A program made the translations under genes and the position numbers. From NCBI RefSeq assembly GCF_965363235.1, contig NC_134847.1, positions 54,902,439 through 54,966,438 on the forward strand: a stretch of DNA of 64,000 nt, given 5' to 3'. Shown here one piece after another: positions 62,217 through 64,000 of this stretch. Source of the stretch: Mytilus galloprovincialis (taxonomy: Eukaryota > Mollusca > Bivalvia > Mytilida > Mytilidae). Positions within the stretch are counted from its first letter, which is position 1. Every line of letters begins with the position of its first letter. A model generated the notes under the pieces. The model was not told the DNA's origin. It saw only the letters and a program-made list of their open reading frames with translations, and ran no database searches.

Positions 62217-64000
62217 AATTGGATTAAAAAATTACAGACAGTTTACCCTCTCGGTCTAAATGATAATATCATGGGAATTGGTAATATATCTAGAACCAAT
62301 TCCGTTAACATTTTGGATATAGTTTCTAAAACTGTTCGTAAAAAACGTTCTCACGGTCGTAGAACAAATCGCAATCAAAGAAAATTTCGGGCCAATCATA
62401 CCAATATTTCGGACCTAATTTCTATTTCAAAAAACAACGGCAGACATTATCTGTTAACAAAACTCTGTTCGTTACCGGTTAATAAGTTAAATAAAATTTT
62501 GGAGGATTGCAACACAATTTCATATAGCAGTCCTAAGTATGAAATTGTTCAAATTATTATGGCATATTGTTATTCTAAATTATTTCCCAAAATTGATCGC
62601 CCTGAAGATCATAAAAAACATTTTATTAAAATTAAGTATGTCAATAAAGGCTTTGATTTTGTAAATATTGCCGGTATATTTAACGACCATTCTGTTAAAG
62701 AACACATTCCTGGATATTTTGACAATACTGAGCTACCTCTTATTTGTTATATTTACAAGAAATCTACCCGGAAATTTGTGTTTAATTATAGTCAATTGTG
62801 TAAAGATGTTAATATCAGTGAAAATACACCTACTTCATGTAATTGCAGTAATTCCGAATATATTTATGGACCCATTTCCCATGTTATTACAGGAGATCTT
62901 AACATCGTTCAAGACCGAGAGTTAAAATCATTCCTCAGTAAAGGACCTAAATATCGTCCCCCGTCAATTATTAATTGGAATGAGTGTCGTAATATCATCC
63001 ACGACTCACTCCATACTTACTGTATGAAATGGATAAAACGGGGAAAAGCTGACAAAAAATCTTTGGACTCTTTTTTTAATTCAGTAATGAAGATAGTTGA
63101 TATACGTATTCAACATTTTAAAGAACATTTTACTATAAACAATAACCACAATAAACCTATTTCTCGTATCAAACATAAACTAAAAGAACTAGCCAAGGAA
63201 TTTGTTTTTGTCCCGGCAGATAAAGCTGCTAATAATATTATTATTGTTTGACGTAAATTTTACATTGAGGTTCTGAAAAAGGAAATCACCAATTCACCAA
63301 CATTCCAACTGACTCCATTTTCAGAAAACGAAATCTGTAACAAACATAAACTGTTAGCCACCGCTTTACAAGCAGAGCCAAATACAATGAAAGTCCCAAC
63401 TATGTATTGGCTTCCGAAGCTACACAAAACCCCTTACAAATATAGATTTATTTCGTCTTCAAGCCATTGTTCAACTACTAAATTGTCTATTCTTCTTACC
63501 AGCACACTTGGTACAATTAAAAACCTGATAATAAATTGTTCAAATAAGGCCTTCGAAAATAGTGGAATAAATTACTTTTGGAGTGTCAAGAACTCGTTGG
63601 AAGTACTTGATAAATTGCATGCTTATATTGGTGATTTTGAATCTGTTCAAAGTTTTGATTTTTCTACCCTGTATACCACATTGCCTCACATTCTCATTAA
63701 GAAAAAATTCACACACCTAATTAAATGGGCATTCAAAAAATCAGAATGTGAATATATATGTTCAAACTCTTTTAGGTCATTTTTTAGTAGCAATAAACCA
63801 AAAAACTATGTTAATTGGACATGCTTTGATACTATATATGCCCTTGAATTTTTACTAGATAACATTTTTGTTCGCTTTGGAGATTCCGTATATCGTCAGA
63901 TTATCGGAATCCCAATGGGAACTAACTGTGCACCACTTATTGCGGACCTGTTTTTGTATTGTTATGAGTTACAATTTATGACAAAAATAAGCAAAGACCC
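62217..64000 (+). mobile_element. Penelope-like retroelement, 5' part cut, runs off the window
   Basis: The frame from about 62220 reads WIKKLQTVYPLGLNDN, then a long basic region (326-codon stretch from 62271). Further on come FVFVPADKAANN, MYWLPKLHKTPYKYRFIS, SFDFSTLYTTLPH and IIGIPMGTNCAPLIADLF, which are Penelope-type reverse transcriptase blocks. The catalytic DD block would lie beyond the window. The WI..L.T..P.GLN.. string resembles the end of a GIY-YIG endonuclease domain placed before the RT, as in the Naiad group; the rest of that domain is absent. The visible part is broken about once and lacks its start, so it looks like a non-functional copy of moderate age. Confidence 0.8.

Overview
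The window looks like nuclear DNA of a bivalve mollusc, most likely a mussel (Mytilidae). It is AT-rich, its genes are split into many short exons with GT-AG introns, and the introns are full of short interspersed repeats that I recognise from bivalve genomes. No prokaryotic, organellar, rRNA, tRNA or CRISPR feature was seen. Only the features marked as coding below show real support. Most open frames on either strand are chance frames inside introns or repeats.

Layout. (1) Positions 499-11980, minus strand: a complete seven-exon DEAF1-like gene (SAND-domain transcription factor, 489 aa). All splice phases agree. The C-terminal MYND zinc finger of vertebrate and fly DEAF1 is not found; a helical extension stands in its place. 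(2) Positions 11981-12363: a 383-bp divergent promoter region shared with the next gene. (3) Positions 12364-47671, plus strand: a complete twenty-exon PATL1 gene (Pat1 homologue, mRNA decapping and P-body scaffold, 938 aa), again with every phase consistent. Its introns hold most of the mobile DNA: a full-length L1/Tx1-like LINE with two open ORFs, poly(A) tail and an 18-bp target-site duplication; a hAT-type MITE with an 8-bp duplication; a piggyBac-type MITE nested in a Tc1/mariner-type MITE; five TTAA-flanked MITEs of different families; and several bivalve tandem-unit repeats. (4) Positions 47672-52157: intergenic, with three bivalve repeats. (5) Positions 52158-59415, plus strand: a gene I cannot name. 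It encodes a type I membrane protein: signal peptide (two alternative first exons), Cys-rich lectin-like domain, CUB-like domain, Thr/Ser-rich stalk and transmembrane helix. (6) Positions 60040-64000: transposon graveyard. A decayed CR1/Jockey-like LINE on the minus strand carries two later insertions, a TTAA MITE and a short repeat with a well-formed hammerhead ribozyme motif. It abuts a Penelope-like element that runs off the window end.

The two conserved genes act at different levels of expression control (transcription for DEAF1, mRNA decay and translation repression for PATL1). The shared promoter suggests co-expression, which is an inference. The best leads are the hammerhead repeat, the young LINE, the MYND-less DEAF1, the unnamed receptor with alternative signal-peptide exons, and two places where PATL1 exon edges have been locally duplicated. 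All homology calls come from recall of family sequences and motifs; no database search was run.
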